DNA of 64,000 bases from Verrucomicrobium sp. BvORR034 (GTDB taxonomy: Bacteria; Verrucomicrobiota; Verrucomicrobiia; Verrucomicrobiales; Verrucomicrobiaceae). Below, piece by piece: positions 63,781 through 64,000 of the stretch. Where the stretch lies: the NCBI RefSeq assembly GCF_000739635.1, contig NZ_BATQ01000041.1:1-64000 (forward strand), read 5' to 3'. Within the stretch, counting starts at the first letter, position 1; every line of letters starts with the position of its first letter. The position numbers were made by a program, and so were the translations under genes. The notes beneath the pieces were generated by a model that was not told where the DNA came from, did no database searches, and saw only the letters and a program-made list of their open reading frames with translations.

Positions 63781-64000
63781 TCAGGCATTCAGGGCGAGCC
63801 AGCGTTCGCGGAGGTTGGCCACTCCGAGGTGGATGAGGGTTCCGACGTTTCCGACGCTGGTCTTGAGAGCCTCGCTGATCTCCTTGTAGCTGAGATCTGC
63901 TTCAAATTTGAGCCGGACGGCCTCCCGTTGCTTCTCGGGAAGCTGGTGGAGCCACTGGCGCAACTGCTGCGCCAGCTCCTTCTGCTCCAGCTCTGCAGAG
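63781..64000 (-). CDS. ECF sigma factor, partial (C-terminal region 4)
   Basis: The visible 72 residues are the region 4 HTH of an ECF sigma factor: WLHQLPEKQREAVRLKFEAD, then LSYKEISEALKTSVGNVGTL. The gene runs off the right edge, so the N-terminal part with region 2 is missing here. It is followed after 28 bases by its probable anti-sigma/VWA partner. Confidence 0.85.
   Translation of the reverse strand, partial: SAELEQKELAQQLRQWLHQLPEKQREAVRLKFEADLSYKEISEALKTSVGNVGTLIHLGVANLRERWLALNA

Overview
The window looks like a chromosomal stretch of a Verrucomicrobiota bacterium (Verrucomicrobium, Roseimicrobium or Prosthecobacter type). The strongest evidence is a complete four-gene Verru_Chthon cassette (A, B, C, D) directly downstream of a PEP-CTERM repeat protein. 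A fused anti-sigma/VWA protein with its ECF sigma factor and dense families of extragenic palindromes also fit. I found no rRNA, tRNA or CRISPR array. All family names come from reading the translations; no database was searched.

Layout. (1) 1-13.4 kb is the tail-fibre and lysis end of a prophage or phage-tail-like particle. It holds two paralogous fibres sharing about 195 N-terminal residues, a decayed third copy of the shared module, and between them three envelope genes: an acyltransferase-3 protein, an AlgX/AlgJ-like O-acetyltransferase and, on the minus strand, a large membrane protein. A LamG protein, several tiny overlapping membrane and lipoprotein genes, a DUF1353 protein and a TIGR02594-type hydrolase follow. 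No capsid, portal or terminase gene is visible, but the locus may extend to the left. (2) 13.6-15.1 kb has a membrane protein and a Lys/Ala-rich basic protein, both minus. (3) 15.8-24.5 kb is the PEP-CTERM protein plus the Verru_Chthon cassette. (4) 24.7-27.3 kb has an L,D-transpeptidase and a small secreted protein separated by a palindrome cluster. (5) 28.4-31.2 kb is a compact four-gene operon that I read as a radical-SAM RiPP locus. Its precursor has an apparent Tat signal and six W-x-N motifs, followed by a Cys-cluster partner and a radical SAM/SPASM enzyme. (6) 31.8-51.3 kb is a run of about 30 consecutive minus-strand genes, nearly all small and unrelated to each other. They include SMI1/KNR4-, DUF4259- and DUF4304-type proteins and look like a polyimmunity or accessory-gene island, interrupted by palindromic repeats and MITE-like elements. 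(7) 51.9-53.3 kb is a repressor with two HTH segments and an S24-like domain whose catalytic Ser and Lys appear lost. (8) 53.3-58.6 kb has an IS remnant, an elongation factor G paralogue and a frameshifted IS110-type element. (9) 59-64 kb has a frameshifted secreted protein, another palindrome cluster, and the VWA/anti-sigma gene with a partial ECF sigma factor running off the right edge.

The most unusual system is the RiPP operon at 28.4-31.2 kb. A radical SAM enzyme probably crosslinks W-x-N motifs of a glycine-rich precursor in the cytoplasm, and the precursor's N-terminus looks like a Tat signal, so the folded, crosslinked product could be exported intact. Next in interest are the minus-strand island, the O-acetylation genes embedded in the fibre locus, and the S24-like repressor that probably cannot cleave itself.
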